Source: Alphaproteobacteria bacterium (lineage in GTDB: Bacteria > Pseudomonadota > Alphaproteobacteria > Caulobacterales > Maricaulaceae). Taken from it: a stretch of 64,000 nt of DNA. The DNA is taken from positions 1 to 64,000 of the forward strand of contig WGNH01000005.1 of assembly GCA_016124665.1 (NCBI GenBank). The letters run 5' to 3'. Shown piece after piece: positions 36,201-45,720 of the stretch (positions are counted from its first letter, which is position 1; the number at the start of each line of letters is the position of its first letter). The position numbers and the translations under genes were made by a program. The notes beneath the pieces were generated by a model that worked only from the letters and a program-made list of their open reading frames with translations, was not told the DNA's origin and searched no databases.

Positions 36201-36665
36201 ATGCCGCTCACAATCCGCTCCGCCACCCCTGCCGATCTTGACACGCTGACCGCGGTCGAGGGCGCGGCCTTTGCGCCGGAGGACCGCTTTGCGCGGCGCA
36301 ATCTGCGGCGGATGCTGGCCTCGCGCAGCGCCTGGATCGGGATTGCCGAGAGCGGAGACGTGCCTGCCGGTGCAGCGATCCTCCTTTTCCGCAAGGGCGC
36401 GCGCACTGCCCGCCTGTATTCCATTGCCAGCGATCCGGGCTTTGCCGGTCAGGGGGTGGGAGCGGCGTTGATGACGGCGTGTGTGGCCGAAGCGGTGCGG
36501 CGCGGTTGTGACCGCCTGCGTCTGGAAGTCCGCGCTTCCAACACCCGCGCCCTGGCGCTCTATGAACGCAGCGGATTTTCCTTGCTAAAGGAGAAAAAAG
36601 CCTATTACGCGGATGGCGAAAGCGCGCTCATTCTGGAGCGCGATCTGAAAGCAAGGCCAATATGA
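36201..36665 (+). CDS. GNAT family N-acetyltransferase, RimI-like
   Basis: A 154-residue acetyltransferase. The acetyl-CoA loop is IASDPGFAGQGVGAALM. LRLEVRASNTRALALYERSGFSLLKEKKAYY is the typical RimI-like C-terminal half. The start MPLTIRSATPAD at 36201 fits the family; an ATG at 36156 overlapping yjdM would add 15 residues. It overlaps the RimK-type ligase by 4 bases (ATGA), so the two are translated together and may modify the same target. Confidence 0.88.
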   Translation: MPLTIRSATPADLDTLTAVEGAAFAPEDRFARRNLRRMLASRSAWIGIAESGDVPAGAAILLFRKGARTARLYSIASDPGFAGQGVGAALMTACVAEAVRRGCDRLRLEVRASNTRALALYERSGFSLLKEKKAYYADGESALILERDLKARPI

Positions 36666-38134
36666 GCGACTGGCTCGTTCTTGTTGAAAATCCGAAGGAT
36701 GCCGGACAGGCGGATACACCGCACAAGCTGATGCGGATCCGGGATTATCTGACCCGCCCCGCCCTGTTTGCCGGGCGGCGCCCGTCCATTTTCAATCTGG
36801 CGCGCAGCTATGCCTATCAGTCGGAAGCCTATTATGCCTCGCTGCTGGCCGAGGCGCGCGGGCACCGTGTTGCGCCCAGCGTCCAGACCATGGTCGAATT
36901 GTCACGCAAATCGCTCTATGCGCACGCCCTGCCGGAGCTGAATGCCGCGCTGCAGCGCGATCTGGATGCCGGGGCCGGGCCGGAGCAATCATTGTTCGTG
37001 GCCTTCGGCCAGTGTGAACGGGCCGGCTATTCGCGGTTTTCGAAGCTGCTGTTCGACTGGTTCCGCGCGCCGCTTCTGGAAGTGGTGATGGATACGCGCA
37101 AATCCGCCACGATCGAGAAAATCCGCCTGATGCCGGTCAATGCCGTGAAGGGCGAACGGCGCGATTTTGCCATGCAGGCGATGGCGGATTTCACGCAAAG
37201 ACGCTGGACACCGCCCAAGGCACGGCAGACACAGCGCTGGACGCTGGCGGTGCTGATTGACCCGAACGAGGCGCAGCCGCCGTCCGATCCGGGCTCTCTG
37301 AAACGTCTGGCAGCCGTAGCGGCGCGCGAAGGCGTGGTGGTGGAACCGATCTATCCCAATGATCTGGCCAGCCTCGCCGAATATGATGCGCTGTTTATCC
37401 GTACGACAACGGGCATCGACAATTTCACCTACCGCTTTGCCCGCCGGGCCGAGCAGGAAGGCATGCCGGTGATTGATGATCCGGTGTCGATGATCCGCTG
37501 CACCAACAAGGTCTATCTCGCCGAATTGCTGGAAACCGCCGGCCTGCCTGCGCCGCGCACCGAAATCCTCGACCCGTCCATGCGGCTGGACAGCCTGATG
37601 GAGCGGCTCGGCAGCCCGGTGGTGCTGAAAGCGCCGGATGGCTCTTTCAGCCGCCAGGTGCACAAGGTCTCGACGCTGGACGAGCTGACCGCCACCGCCA
37701 AACGCCTGTTTGATGATACCGCGCTGATCATCGCCCAGGAATACATGCCGACCACCTATGACTGGCGCATCGGCGTGCTGGGCGGAAGCGCGCTCTATGC
37801 CTGCAAATACAAGATGGCGCGTGGCCACTGGCAGATCATCAAGCGTGATGCCGCCGGCAAGGTGATCGAGGGTGGCTCGGAAACCCTGCCGGTGGAAGAC
37901 GCGCCTGCCCGCGTCATAGAGCTGGCGGAAAAGGCCGCGCGGCTGATCGGCGACGGGCTCTACGGTGTTGATATCAAGGAGAATGAAAAAGGCGTCTTCG
38001 TCATCGAGATCAATGACAATCCCAATCTGGAAGCCGGGGTTGAAGGTGCGGTGCTGAAAGACCGTTTATGGGCGGCGATTATCGGCTGGTTCTCGCAGCG
38101 GCTGGAAGCGCGTATCGCCCCGCCGCTTGGCTAA
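36662..38134 (+). CDS. RimK family ATP-grasp ligase
   Basis: A 490-residue protein. Residues about 1-215 are the RimK-like N-terminal domain found in long members. Residues about 250-485 are an ATP-grasp ligase with VVLKAPDGSFSRQVHKV, IAQEYMPTTYDWRIGVLGG and the metal-binding FVIEINDNPNLEAG. Family enzymes ligate amino acids, typically glutamate, to a carboxyl group of a protein or small molecule. The substrate is unknown. Coupling to a GNAT gene suggests paired modification of one product. Confidence 0.9.
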   Translation: MSDWLVLVENPKDAGQADTPHKLMRIRDYLTRPALFAGRRPSIFNLARSYAYQSEAYYASLLAEARGHRVAPSVQTMVELSRKSLYAHALPELNAALQRDLDAGAGPEQSLFVAFGQCERAGYSRFSKLLFDWFRAPLLEVVMDTRKSATIEKIRLMPVNAVKGERRDFAMQAMADFTQRRWTPPKARQTQRWTLAVLIDPNEAQPPSDPGSLKRLAAVAAREGVVVEPIYPNDLASLAEYDALFIRTTTGIDNFTYRFARRAEQEGMPVIDDPVSMIRCTNKVYLAELLETAGLPAPRTEILDPSMRLDSLMERLGSPVVLKAPDGSFSRQVHKVSTLDELTATAKRLFDDTALIIAQEYMPTTYDWRIGVLGGSALYACKYKMARGHWQIIKRDAAGKVIEGGSETLPVEDAPARVIELAEKAARLIGDGLYGVDIKENEKGVFVIEINDNPNLEAGVEGAVLKDRLWAAIIGWFSQRLEARIAPPLG

Positions 38135-38526
38135 TCCCCGCTCAGCCAGGCTTTCGCCGCGGCTTCGTCAGACAGGAATTTGACATGGAATCCCTCATTG
38201 AAGGCGGCCGCCTCGATCAGCATGAAATGCCGGGTGAACATGTTTTCCGGTGCGAGATAGCAGAAACGGGCGTCCCGGCCGCCGGCACGGCCAATGCGCC
38301 GGACCTCATCGAGCAGGGCGACCGGGGAGAAAACGGGCGTCGAGCCGGCCACATCATAGAGAATCCGGCGTGTTCCGGCCTTCAGATGGTCGAGGATGAT
38401 GTCGCCGGATTTTTCGGCCAGGTCCAGCGTGATGTCGCCGGTATAGCGCACCCGGAGAATGCCATTTTCCTCATGTTCGAAAACGGCACGCCCGTCCGTC
38501 TCGGGATCGTGTGCGGCCTGGGTCAT
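38131..38526 (-). CDS. STAS-like hypothetical protein
   Basis: A 131-residue soluble protein. VFEHEENGILRVRYTGDITLD and TRRILYDVAGSTPVFSPVALLDEV recall the SpoIIAA/STAS-like fold of small bacterial proteins. It has no signal peptide. Its stop overlaps that of the RimK gene by four bases in convergent orientation. Function unknown. Confidence 0.65.
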   Translation of the reverse strand: MTQAAHDPETDGRAVFEHEENGILRVRYTGDITLDLAEKSGDIILDHLKAGTRRILYDVAGSTPVFSPVALLDEVRRIGRAGGRDARFCYLAPENMFTRHFMLIEAAAFNEGFHVKFLSDEAAAKAWLSGD

Positions 38527-38669
38527 GACAAGGAATATACTCCTTTTATTAGATTCATTCCAGTTATTACTCGCCTGAAGGGCGAATCAGGATGGGCTTT
38601 CCGGTTCTGCTGTCTTGTTGTCACCGGGCAAGCGGGCTAGACGGGATCAAACGAGCAGGATCAGGCGGC

Positions 38670-39284
38670 ATGACGACACATTTTCACAAGGGCGACCTCG
38701 CCCCGGGCATTGATTTTGGCGCAGCCGTGGCCATCGACACGGAGACGCTGGGCCTGTCCCTGGTGCGCGATGCGCTGTGCGTGGTCCAGCTTTCCGCCGG
38801 GGATGGCGATGCGCATGTGGTGCAACTGGACCGGCAGACCTATGACTGCCCCCATCTGAAAGCACTGTTGTCGGATCCGGCGATCACCAAAATCCTGCAT
38901 TTTGCCCGCTTTGATGTGGCGATGATCAAGCGCGATCTGGGCCTCACCCTGTCGCCGGTTTTCTGCACCAAGATCGCATCCAAGCTCTGCCGGACCTATA
39001 CCGACCGGCACGGGCTGAAGGATGTGACGCGCGAGCTGCTCGGAATCGATCTGTCCAAACAGCAGCAAAGCTCCGACTGGGGCGCGGCCGAGCTCAGCCA
39101 GGCGCAGCTGGACTATGCGGCTTCCGACGTGCTGCACCTGCATGCGCTTCGGGACCAGCTGACCATGATGCTGGAACGGGAAGGCCGGATGGAACTGGCG
39201 CGCGCCTGTTTCGATTTTCTGCCCGCCCGTGCCGATCTGGATCTGGCCGGATGGGCGGAGACTGACATTTTCGCCCACTCCTGA
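38670..39284 (+). CDS. rnd: ribonuclease D (short, catalytic domain only)
   Basis: A 204-residue DEDD 3'-5' exoribonuclease. The motifs AIDTETLGL (DxE), LHFARFDVAMI and LDYAASDVLHLHAL (YxxxD) are in order. It lacks the C-terminal HRDC domains of E. coli RNase D, as is usual for the short alphaproteobacterial forms used in tRNA and small RNA trimming. The ATG at 38670 is preferred; the open frame upstream is non-coding in style. Confidence 0.92.
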   Translation: MTTHFHKGDLAPGIDFGAAVAIDTETLGLSLVRDALCVVQLSAGDGDAHVVQLDRQTYDCPHLKALLSDPAITKILHFARFDVAMIKRDLGLTLSPVFCTKIASKLCRTYTDRHGLKDVTRELLGIDLSKQQQSSDWGAAELSQAQLDYAASDVLHLHALRDQLTMMLEREGRMELARACFDFLPARADLDLAGWAETDIFAHS

Positions 39285-39332
39285 CGGCTTTGCCATAAAC
39301 TTGCCGCGTCCGCCCCGCATTGACAGGCTCTG

Positions 39333-40019
39333 ATGACTGCAACTACGGCCAATATCTCCCCACTACACCCGCCGGTACACACGGCCTGGGAACCGCGGCG
39401 CGCCACAACCCTGGCAGAGGCGCGGAAGCGGACGGCATTCATCCGCCTGCTCCGCGTCTGCCTTGTCACATTGACCGGTCTGATCGTGGCAGCGGTGATC
39501 CTGCAGATCCTCATGCGGTCGCTTGGCGGCGTGACGGCCGAGCCGGTCACGGTTGGCGAGGATGCCCGTATGATCAATCCGCGCTTTACCGGCCGCGATG
39601 AAAACGGCACACCTTATGTGGTAACCGCTGATGCCGCCATCCGCCAGCGCGGCGATGAGTCCCGCATAACCGAGCTGGAAGCGCCTCAGCTCGACTATGA
39701 TCTCATTTCCGCAGACGAGGACGCTGAAGGCATTCTGGCCCGCACGGGCCTGTTTGATTCCGATGCGCGCACACTGGACCTGCATGCCGATGTGCGTTTC
39801 CGTACCCGTTCCGGGTATGAATTTTCGGCAGATCATGCCCGTATCTATCTGTCAGAGGAACGCGTTGTGGGACAAAGCCCGGTTGAGGGCGAGGGTCCAA
39901 TGGGCTCAATCCGCGCTGATACGTATGAAATACTGGACGGCGGCGACCGGGTCGTGTTCACAGGGAATGTCCGGACCCATCTCCGGAATGAAGCTTCTGA
40001 CGGCGGAGACCAGCCATGA
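39333..40019 (+). CDS. lptC: LPS export bitopic protein LptC
   Basis: A 228-residue inner-membrane protein with one helix (LLRVCLVTLTGLIVAAVILQIL) at about 40-62 and a periplasmic beta-jellyroll. It receives lipopolysaccharide from LptBFG and passes it to LptA. The TADAAIRQ and LDYDLISAD pattern and the FSADHARIYLSEERVVG repeat are typical. The N-terminal cytoplasmic arm of about 40 residues is longer than in E. coli. It overlaps lptA by ATGA, starting an lptC-lptA-lptB-rpoN string. Confidence 0.85.
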   Translation: MTATTANISPLHPPVHTAWEPRRATTLAEARKRTAFIRLLRVCLVTLTGLIVAAVILQILMRSLGGVTAEPVTVGEDARMINPRFTGRDENGTPYVVTADAAIRQRGDESRITELEAPQLDYDLISADEDAEGILARTGLFDSDARTLDLHADVRFRTRSGYEFSADHARIYLSEERVVGQSPVEGEGPMGSIRADTYEILDGGDRVVFTGNVRTHLRNEASDGGDQP

Positions 40020-40615
40020 AGATATTGCGCATTCTGATTCTGCTGGCGGCCACCGCCGGGATGCCGGCCTCAGCGCTGGCCCAGATCGGGGCTCAGGGCG
40101 GACCGATGGATATAACGGCCGACCGGCTGGAAACCTTCGACACCGAGCGCCGCGCCATCTTCTCCGGCAATGTCGATGCCGCCCAGGGCGATGCCAATCT
40201 GCGGTCTGACCAGCTCGAAGTGTTTTTCGCGCAGCGCCCGGGCGATGCCGGCGGGACCGGTGCCAGCTGGGGCGAGATCGACCGGGTCATTGCCACAGGC
40301 GAGGTGTTCTATGTCACGCCGGATGAAGTGGCCCGCAGCCAGCGGGCCGTTTATCAGCTGACAACATCGACGATCGTCATGACCGGCGGTGTTGTGCTCA
40401 GGCGTGGCGAGAATGTCATCCAGGGGGATTGTCTGGTGGTCGATCTGGCAACCAATAATTCCCAGATCAATGCCCCGGCCTGCACGGGTGAAACACCGGA
40501 GGGGGCCGCGACCGGAAACGGGCGCGTCCGGGGCGTGTTCTATCCCTCCGGGAGCGGCGAAGCGGATGCGGATGCCGGTGACGCAGATACAGATGATGCA
40601 GGTGCTGAAGGGTGA
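40016..40615 (+). CDS. lptA: LPS transport protein LptA
   Basis: A 199-residue periplasmic bridge protein. Residues 1-22 are a signal peptide (LAATAGMPASALAQ). The OstA-like core begins PMDITADRLETFDTERRAIFSGNVDAAQG and continues TTSTIVMTGGVVLRRGENVIQGDCLVVDL. The tail is acidic and low complexity. Both ends overlap neighbours by 4 bases, so lptC, lptA and lptB are translationally linked. Confidence 0.93.
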   Translation: MKILRILILLAATAGMPASALAQIGAQGGPMDITADRLETFDTERRAIFSGNVDAAQGDANLRSDQLEVFFAQRPGDAGGTGASWGEIDRVIATGEVFYVTPDEVARSQRAVYQLTTSTIVMTGGVVLRRGENVIQGDCLVVDLATNNSQINAPACTGETPEGAATGNGRVRGVFYPSGSGEADADAGDADTDDAGAEG

Positions 40616-41382
40616 GCACACCGGAAGACATCATCGCGGATGAAGCGCGGCCGGTCTCCACAGCCGAAGGTCTGGTGGTGGAGAATATCGGCAAGTCCTA
40701 CCGCAAGCGCCCCGTCGTCAAGGGTGTGTCGCTGCGCCTCAAACGCGGCGAGGTGGCCGGGCTGCTCGGACCCAATGGTGCCGGCAAGACCACCTGTTTC
40801 TACATGATTACCGGCCTGATCGAGGCGGATTACGGCCGCATCCTGCTGGACGGCGAGGATATCACCCGCCTGCCCATGTATCAGCGCGCCCGTCTCGGCA
40901 TCGGCTATCTGCCGCAGGAGGCCTCGATCTTCCGGGGCCTGTCGGTGAAAGACAATATCATGGCGGTCGCCGAGATCGTCGAGCCGGACAAGAAAACCCG
41001 CAAGGAAACGGTCGCCCAGCTGATGGAGGAATTGCGGATTTCGCATCTCGCTGATGCCGCGGCCCTGTCACTTTCGGGTGGCGAACGCCGCCGCGTCGAG
41101 ATTGCCCGGGCCCTGGCCACGCGGCCATCCTTCATGCTGCTGGACGAACCTTTTGCCGGGATTGACCCGCTGGCCATTACCGATATCCGCGATCTGATCC
41201 GCTTTCTCAAGAATCGCGGCATCGGAATCCTGATCACCGACCACAATGTCCGCGAGACGCTGGAAATCACCGACCGTGCCACCATCATACATGAAGGCGA
41301 GGTGCTGTTCGAGGGATCGCCCTCGGCGATCCGCGCCGACCCCGATGTGCGCCGCGTTTATCTCGGTGAAAGTTTTGGCTGA
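40612..41382 (+). CDS. lptB: LPS export ABC transporter ATPase LptB
   Basis: A 256-residue ATPase that powers lipopolysaccharide extraction with LptFG. Walker A is GPNGAGKTTCFYMI, the signature LSLSGGERRRVEIARAL, Walker B MLLDEPFAGIDP, and the switch His is in ITDHNVRETL. The GTG start at 40612 overlaps lptA. The N-terminal 20 residues before LVVENIGKSYRK are an extension. Confidence 0.96.
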   Translation: MSTPEDIIADEARPVSTAEGLVVENIGKSYRKRPVVKGVSLRLKRGEVAGLLGPNGAGKTTCFYMITGLIEADYGRILLDGEDITRLPMYQRARLGIGYLPQEASIFRGLSVKDNIMAVAEIVEPDKKTRKETVAQLMEELRISHLADAAALSLSGGERRRVEIARALATRPSFMLLDEPFAGIDPLAITDIRDLIRFLKNRGIGILITDHNVRETLEITDRATIIHEGEVLFEGSPSAIRADPDVRRVYLGESFG

Positions 41383-41421
41383 TTAACTCCAGGTCTGATT
41401 CATCGGACTGGAGGCATCCCG

Positions 41422-42918
41422 TTGGCGGGACTTCATCAGAAACTGGAAATGCGGCAGGGCCAGTCACTGGTCATGACGCCGCAATTGCAGCAGGCGATCA
41501 AGCTGTTGCAATTGTCGAATATCGAATTGTCGGCCTTTGTCGAGGAAGAGCTGGAGCGCAATCCTCTGCTGGAGCGGGATGAGCGCTCCGACGAACCCGA
41601 ATCAGTGGAGCTGAGAGCTGCCGACAGCCGCAAGGAGCTGGAACTCGACGGTTCGGCCCATGCCGAAGCCAATGACGCTGTTGATGTTGATGCCGACGTT
41701 CTCAATTCGACGGATTCGAAATCCGACATGGCCGGGATGGATGCCGGCATGTCATCGGCTTCCTGGTCCGGGGCCAACAAAGGCGGATCCTTTGATGGCG
41801 GCGATTATGACGCAGCGGCCAATTCCTCGCGCGAGAAATCGCTGGCTGAACATCTGCATGATCAATTGTCGCTGGCCGGGGCCGAGCCTGTTACACGCCT
41901 GATTGCCGCACATCTGATCGATCTTGCCGATGATGACGGCTATATGCGCTCCGATCTGGACGAGGTGGCCGAGCGCCTCGGCGTGAAAACCGGCAATGTC
42001 GCAGCGGCGCTCGACATGATCCAGGGATTTGAACCCGCCGGCATCATGGCGCGGGATCTGTCCGAATGCCTGGCCCTGCAACTCAAGGACCGCAACCGTC
42101 TGGATCCGGCGATGGCGAAATTGCTCGATCATCTCGACCGGCTGGCCAAGCATGATTATACCGCGCTGCAATCGATCTGCGGCGTCGATGCCGAAGACCT
42201 TGATGACATGGTTGCCGAACTGCGCTCGCTGACGCCGAAGCCGGGCCTCGCCTATGGCGCCGACAATAGCCGGGCGATCGAGCCGGATGTCTTCGTGCGG
42301 GAGAATCCCGACGGCAGCTGGCGCATCGAGCTCAATACCGACACGCTGCCGCGGGTTCTGGTGAACCAGTCCTATGCAGCTGAAATCAGCGCTGTGGCGC
42401 GGTCCGAGGAAGACAAGACCTTCATCACCGATTGCGCCCAGAATGCGAGCTGGCTGGTGAAGTCGCTGGACCAGCGCGCGCGGACGATTCTGAAAGTCGC
42501 GTCCGAAATCGTGCGCCAACAGGATCTTTTCCTCGCCAAGGGCGTTGCCTTTCTGCGGCCGCTGAACCTGAAGACGGTCGCGGACGCCATAGAAATGCAC
42601 GAATCCACCGTCAGCCGCGTGACCTCGAACAAATATGTTGCCACGCCGCGCGGCCTGTTCGAACTGAAATATTTTTTCACCTCCTCGATTCCGTCATCGG
42701 GTGGGGGTGAGGCACATTCGGCCGAGGCGGTGCGGTATCGCATCAAGGCACTGATCGACGGCGAGACGCTGGACGAGATCATGTCCGATGACGCACTGGT
42801 CGAACGGCTGCGCGATGAAGGAATAGATATTGCCCGCCGGACCGTGGCGAAATATCGTGAAGCCATGAATATTCCGTCGTCCATACAGCGGCGGCGGATG
42901 CTGAAAAGGGCCAGCTGA
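41422..42918 (+). CDS. rpoN: RNA polymerase sigma-54 factor
   Basis: A 498-residue sigma factor for -24/-12 promoters that need AAA+ activators. The Gln/Leu-rich N-terminal activator-binding region (MTPQLQQAIKLLQLSNIEL) is followed by an acidic stretch. The core-binding domain comes next. The RpoN box ARRTVAKYRE is near the C-terminus. The TTG at 41422 is chosen because GGAGG lies 7 bases upstream; the first in-frame ATG, 27 bases later, would cut into the conserved start. The lptB-rpoN-hpf-ptsN order is classical. Confidence 0.96.
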   Translation: MAGLHQKLEMRQGQSLVMTPQLQQAIKLLQLSNIELSAFVEEELERNPLLERDERSDEPESVELRAADSRKELELDGSAHAEANDAVDVDADVLNSTDSKSDMAGMDAGMSSASWSGANKGGSFDGGDYDAAANSSREKSLAEHLHDQLSLAGAEPVTRLIAAHLIDLADDDGYMRSDLDEVAERLGVKTGNVAAALDMIQGFEPAGIMARDLSECLALQLKDRNRLDPAMAKLLDHLDRLAKHDYTALQSICGVDAEDLDDMVAELRSLTPKPGLAYGADNSRAIEPDVFVRENPDGSWRIELNTDTLPRVLVNQSYAAEISAVARSEEDKTFITDCAQNASWLVKSLDQRARTILKVASEIVRQQDLFLAKGVAFLRPLNLKTVADAIEMHESTVSRVTSNKYVATPRGLFELKYFFTSSIPSSGGGEAHSAEAVRYRIKALIDGETLDEIMSDDALVERLRDEGIDIARRTVAKYREAMNIPSSIQRRRMLKRAS

Positions 42919-42938
42919 CATCCCTTTTTGCGGTGTGA

Positions 42939-42966
42939 TTGACATTTCAGATCGCGCCAATAGGTT
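42939..42966 (+). promoter_or_regulatory. candidate hpf promoter
   Basis: TTGACA is followed after 16 bases by TAGGTT, in the 112-base gap between rpoN and hpf. The -35 element is a perfect consensus and the -10 a weak one. Confidence 0.4.
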
Positions 42967-43030
42967 CCGCCCGCGCTCGCCGGGAGGCAGATTTCCCGCC
43001 GGGTGCCCCGTATGCTAGGGTCGTTTAACG

Positions 43031-43627
43031 ATGCAAATTCAGATCGTCTCCAAGGGTATTGATGTCTCCGGCGCGCTGCAGGAAGAAATTTCCGGCCGTG
43101 TCGAGGACGGTGTGTCCAAATATTTCAGCCGGCCGAGCGAAGCCTATGTGGCGGTTTCGCGCGAAGGATCAGGCTTCAGGGTCACCGTCTCCCTGCACTT
43201 GCCGTCCGGCGTGATGCTGCAGGCCCAGGGCGATGACAATGATGCCTACAAGGCGGCCGACAAGGCTGCGGACCACCTGGAAAAGCGCCTGCGCCGTTAC
43301 AAGCGCAAGCTGAAGAACCATCATAACGAGAACAAGTCCGAGCTGCCCGCCGAGACCACGCCGATCACGGTGTTCCAGGGTCAGCCGGATACCGGTTTCG
43401 ATGATGATGAGGAGGCCGAACTGCACGGCAGCGAGCCGGTTATTGTCGCCGAAACCCCCGGGGAAATGCGGGCCATGACGGCCAGCATGGCTGTGCTGGA
43501 GCTGGAAGCGGCCGGAGCGCCCTTCCTGATCTTCCGCAATATTGCGCATAATGGCGTGAATATCGTGTACCGGCGGCCCGACGGGCATGTCGGCTGGATC
43601 GATCCGGACCGCGATAAATCCCGCTAG
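43031..43627 (+). CDS. hpf: ribosome hibernation promoting factor, long form
   Basis: A 198-residue long HPF that joins 70S ribosomes into inactive 100S dimers in stationary phase. The N-terminal S30AE domain (about 1-105) contains ISGRVEDGVSKYF and DDNDAYKAADKAADHLEKRLRRYK. The C-terminal dimerisation domain contains MTASMAVLELEAAGAPFLIFRN and IVYRRPDGHVGWIDP. It lies between rpoN and ptsN as in many proteobacteria. Confidence 0.95.
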   Translation: MQIQIVSKGIDVSGALQEEISGRVEDGVSKYFSRPSEAYVAVSREGSGFRVTVSLHLPSGVMLQAQGDDNDAYKAADKAADHLEKRLRRYKRKLKNHHNENKSELPAETTPITVFQGQPDTGFDDDEEAELHGSEPVIVAETPGEMRAMTASMAVLELEAAGAPFLIFRNIAHNGVNIVYRRPDGHVGWIDPDRDKSR

Positions 43628-43692
43628 CCCTTTGAAGCCTTTCGGGCTAGAGCGCGAATTGCGTATGCCCGAACCGAAACCGGACCCTTGTC

Positions 43693-44157
43693 ATGGCCTT
43701 ATCCGACCTTCTGTCGGCCGATTCAATTCTGGGAAGTCTGAGCGCGACCAACCGCAAGCAGGCGCTGCAGATTATGAGCGAGGCCGCTGCGGCCAAGCTC
43801 GACATTGATTCCCGCCTTATTTTCGATGCCGTGATGGAACGCGAACGGCTCGGCTCGACCGGCGTCGGCGATGGCGTTGCCATTCCGCATGCCCGTCTGG
43901 AAGGACTGGATCGTGTTTTCGGCCTGTTTGCGCGGCTCAAGACGCCGATCGATTTTGATGCCATAGATGGCCGGCCGGTGGATCTGATCTTCCTGCTTCT
44001 GGCGCCGGAAGCCTCGAGCGCCGAACACCTGAAAGCGCTGGCACGGATATCGCGGATTTTCCGGCGCGAGGATTTGCGGTCGCATTTGCGCGCCACCGAT
44101 ACGCGCGACGGCATGATCGCTCTCCTGACACTTCAGGACGAAAGCAACGCGGCCTGA
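43693..44157 (+). CDS. ptsN: PTS IIA-like nitrogen regulatory protein PtsN
   Basis: A 154-residue EIIA(Ntr) protein, the terminal phosphoacceptor of the nitrogen phosphotransferase relay that modulates potassium uptake and stress responses. The phosphorylated histidine is in GDGVAIPHARLEG, and the PVDLIFLLLAPE segment is typical. A second EIIA (mannose type) and HPr occur 10 kb away in this window and could feed it phosphate. Confidence 0.95.
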   Translation: MALSDLLSADSILGSLSATNRKQALQIMSEAAAAKLDIDSRLIFDAVMERERLGSTGVGDGVAIPHARLEGLDRVFGLFARLKTPIDFDAIDGRPVDLIFLLLAPEASSAEHLKALARISRIFRREDLRSHLRATDTRDGMIALLTLQDESNAA

Positions 44158-44176
44158 TCCAAGGCGCGGCACTGCC

Positions 44177-44290
44177 GCGGCAGAATTCGCTCGAATTCTA
44201 TGGGCTGGCATGCGCTGAAGCTTCGCAGGGCACCTCTTCGCCTGTGCCGCCTTCGGGGGGGCGAAGCCACCCGAAGCCGGAGGTGAAGGG
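44177..44290 (-). repeat. tRNA-tail repeat, copy B
   Basis: Reading on the minus strand directly after the tRNA CCA end, 44290-44218 matches 15269-15341 with two differences in 73 bases. 44195-44177 matches 15377-15395 with one. Both copies therefore begin at the same base after an alanine tRNA. No gene is present here. Confidence 0.8.
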
Positions 44291-44366
<76 letters not shown>

Positions 44367-44526
44367 GACCGATTGGGAGCAAAATCCCTAGAACCGGCGT
44401 CTGTTGCCGTCAACCTCGTGATCATCGGGGACCGGATTTGCGACCCGGCAAGAACACCGGAGATTGTGTTCGTCAGCCAGCGGATTGAATGCTACGGTTT
44501 TCGCGGAACGCAGCGGGGAGGCGATG

Positions 44527-45720
44527 ATGGAAACCGCACTTACGGGGCTGGTCAGTTCGGGATTCATGCCGCACGGCATGTGCTTTCTGTGGACGCCCTG
44601 GATATTATGGACCCATGTCACCGCCGATATTGTTACCGGGCTGGCCTATTTTTCCATTCCCGTCGTCATGGCGCTGTTTGCCATCGGCCGTCCGGATGCG
44701 CGCTACCGGCCAACGCTTTACCTTTTCATTGCCTTCATTCTGCTTTGTGGCGCAACGCATTTCCTGTCCGTCGTGGTGATCTGGACGCCGGTCTATGAAA
44801 TCCAGGGTGTGCTGAAAGCGCTGACAGCCATCGCCTCACTGATCACGGCGATCGTGCTGTGGCCGCTCCTGCCCAAGGCCCTGGCGGTTCCCACGACCGA
44901 ACAATTGCAGGCCAAGAATCTGGAACTCGCCGGAGAGGTGGAAAGGCGGCGGTCAGCAGAGGCGGAGCTGACCGCTCTGACGCGGTCGCTGGAAGCCCGC
45001 GTCGAAGAGCGCACGCAGGAACTGACCCAGACCAATGCCGCGCTCCGGCAATATGCCGCTACCGCCTCGCACGACCTGCAAGCGCCGCTGCGCCATATCT
45101 CGATGTTCGCCCAACTCCTGGAACGGGAAGCCTCGGACGGAATGAGCGATGGTGCCCGCGAGATGATCGGCAATATCGTGGCCAGCACATCCCGGATGCG
45201 GCGGATGATCGAAAGCCTGCTCGAATATTCAAAGCTCGTGGATCATGACTTGCGGGCCGAGTCGCTGCCGCTTGACGGGATCGTGCAAGCGGCGCTCGCC
45301 GATCTGGCTCCGGATATCAAGGCCGCGGGGGCAGGCGTCGAAACAGACCTGACTGAGGATGCGATTGCCGGCGACCGTGAACTGCTCTTGCGCCTGTTCG
45401 ACAATCTCATCGACAATGCGCTGAAATACCGGTCTGATGCCCCGCCGGTCATCCGCATTTCGAGTCAGGTTGCTGGAAACCATATACAGGTTTCTGTTGA
45501 GGATAATGGCATCGGTATTGATGAAAAATTCTCAGCCAGGGTTTTCGAAATGCTGAAACGCCTGCATGCTGAGAGCGATATCCCCGGAACAGGTATCGGG
45601 CTTTCACTCTGTCAACGGATCGTGCAGAGCCACGGCGGAAAGATCTGGGTTGACACAACTTACCGGGAAGGTGCGCGTTTCTGTTTCACCTTGCCGCTGG
45701 CACAAGGGGAGAAGACATGA
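44527..45720 (+). CDS. sensor histidine kinase with ethylene-receptor-like N-terminal domain
   Basis: A 397-residue membrane kinase. Residues about 15-120 form three hydrophobic helices. They carry TADIVTGLAYFSIP and FILLCGATHFLS, the pattern of the plant ETR1 ethylene-binding domain, with the Asp, Cys and His equivalent to Asp25, Cys65 and His69. A coiled coil (125-175) leads to the DHp helix with YAATASHDLQAPLRHI. The ATPase domain follows, with DNLIDNALKYRSD, VEDNGIGID and GTGIGLSLCQRIV. The ATG at 44527 has GGGGAG 6 bases upstream. It overlaps the receiver gene by ATGA, so the two form one signalling pair. The ligand in bacteria is unproven. Confidence 0.85.
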   Translation: METALTGLVSSGFMPHGMCFLWTPWILWTHVTADIVTGLAYFSIPVVMALFAIGRPDARYRPTLYLFIAFILLCGATHFLSVVVIWTPVYEIQGVLKALTAIASLITAIVLWPLLPKALAVPTTEQLQAKNLELAGEVERRRSAEAELTALTRSLEARVEERTQELTQTNAALRQYAATASHDLQAPLRHISMFAQLLEREASDGMSDGAREMIGNIVASTSRMRRMIESLLEYSKLVDHDLRAESLPLDGIVQAALADLAPDIKAAGAGVETDLTEDAIAGDRELLLRLFDNLIDNALKYRSDAPPVIRISSQVAGNHIQVSVEDNGIGIDEKFSARVFEMLKRLHAESDIPGTGIGLSLCQRIVQSHGGKIWVDTTYREGARFCFTLPLAQGEKT

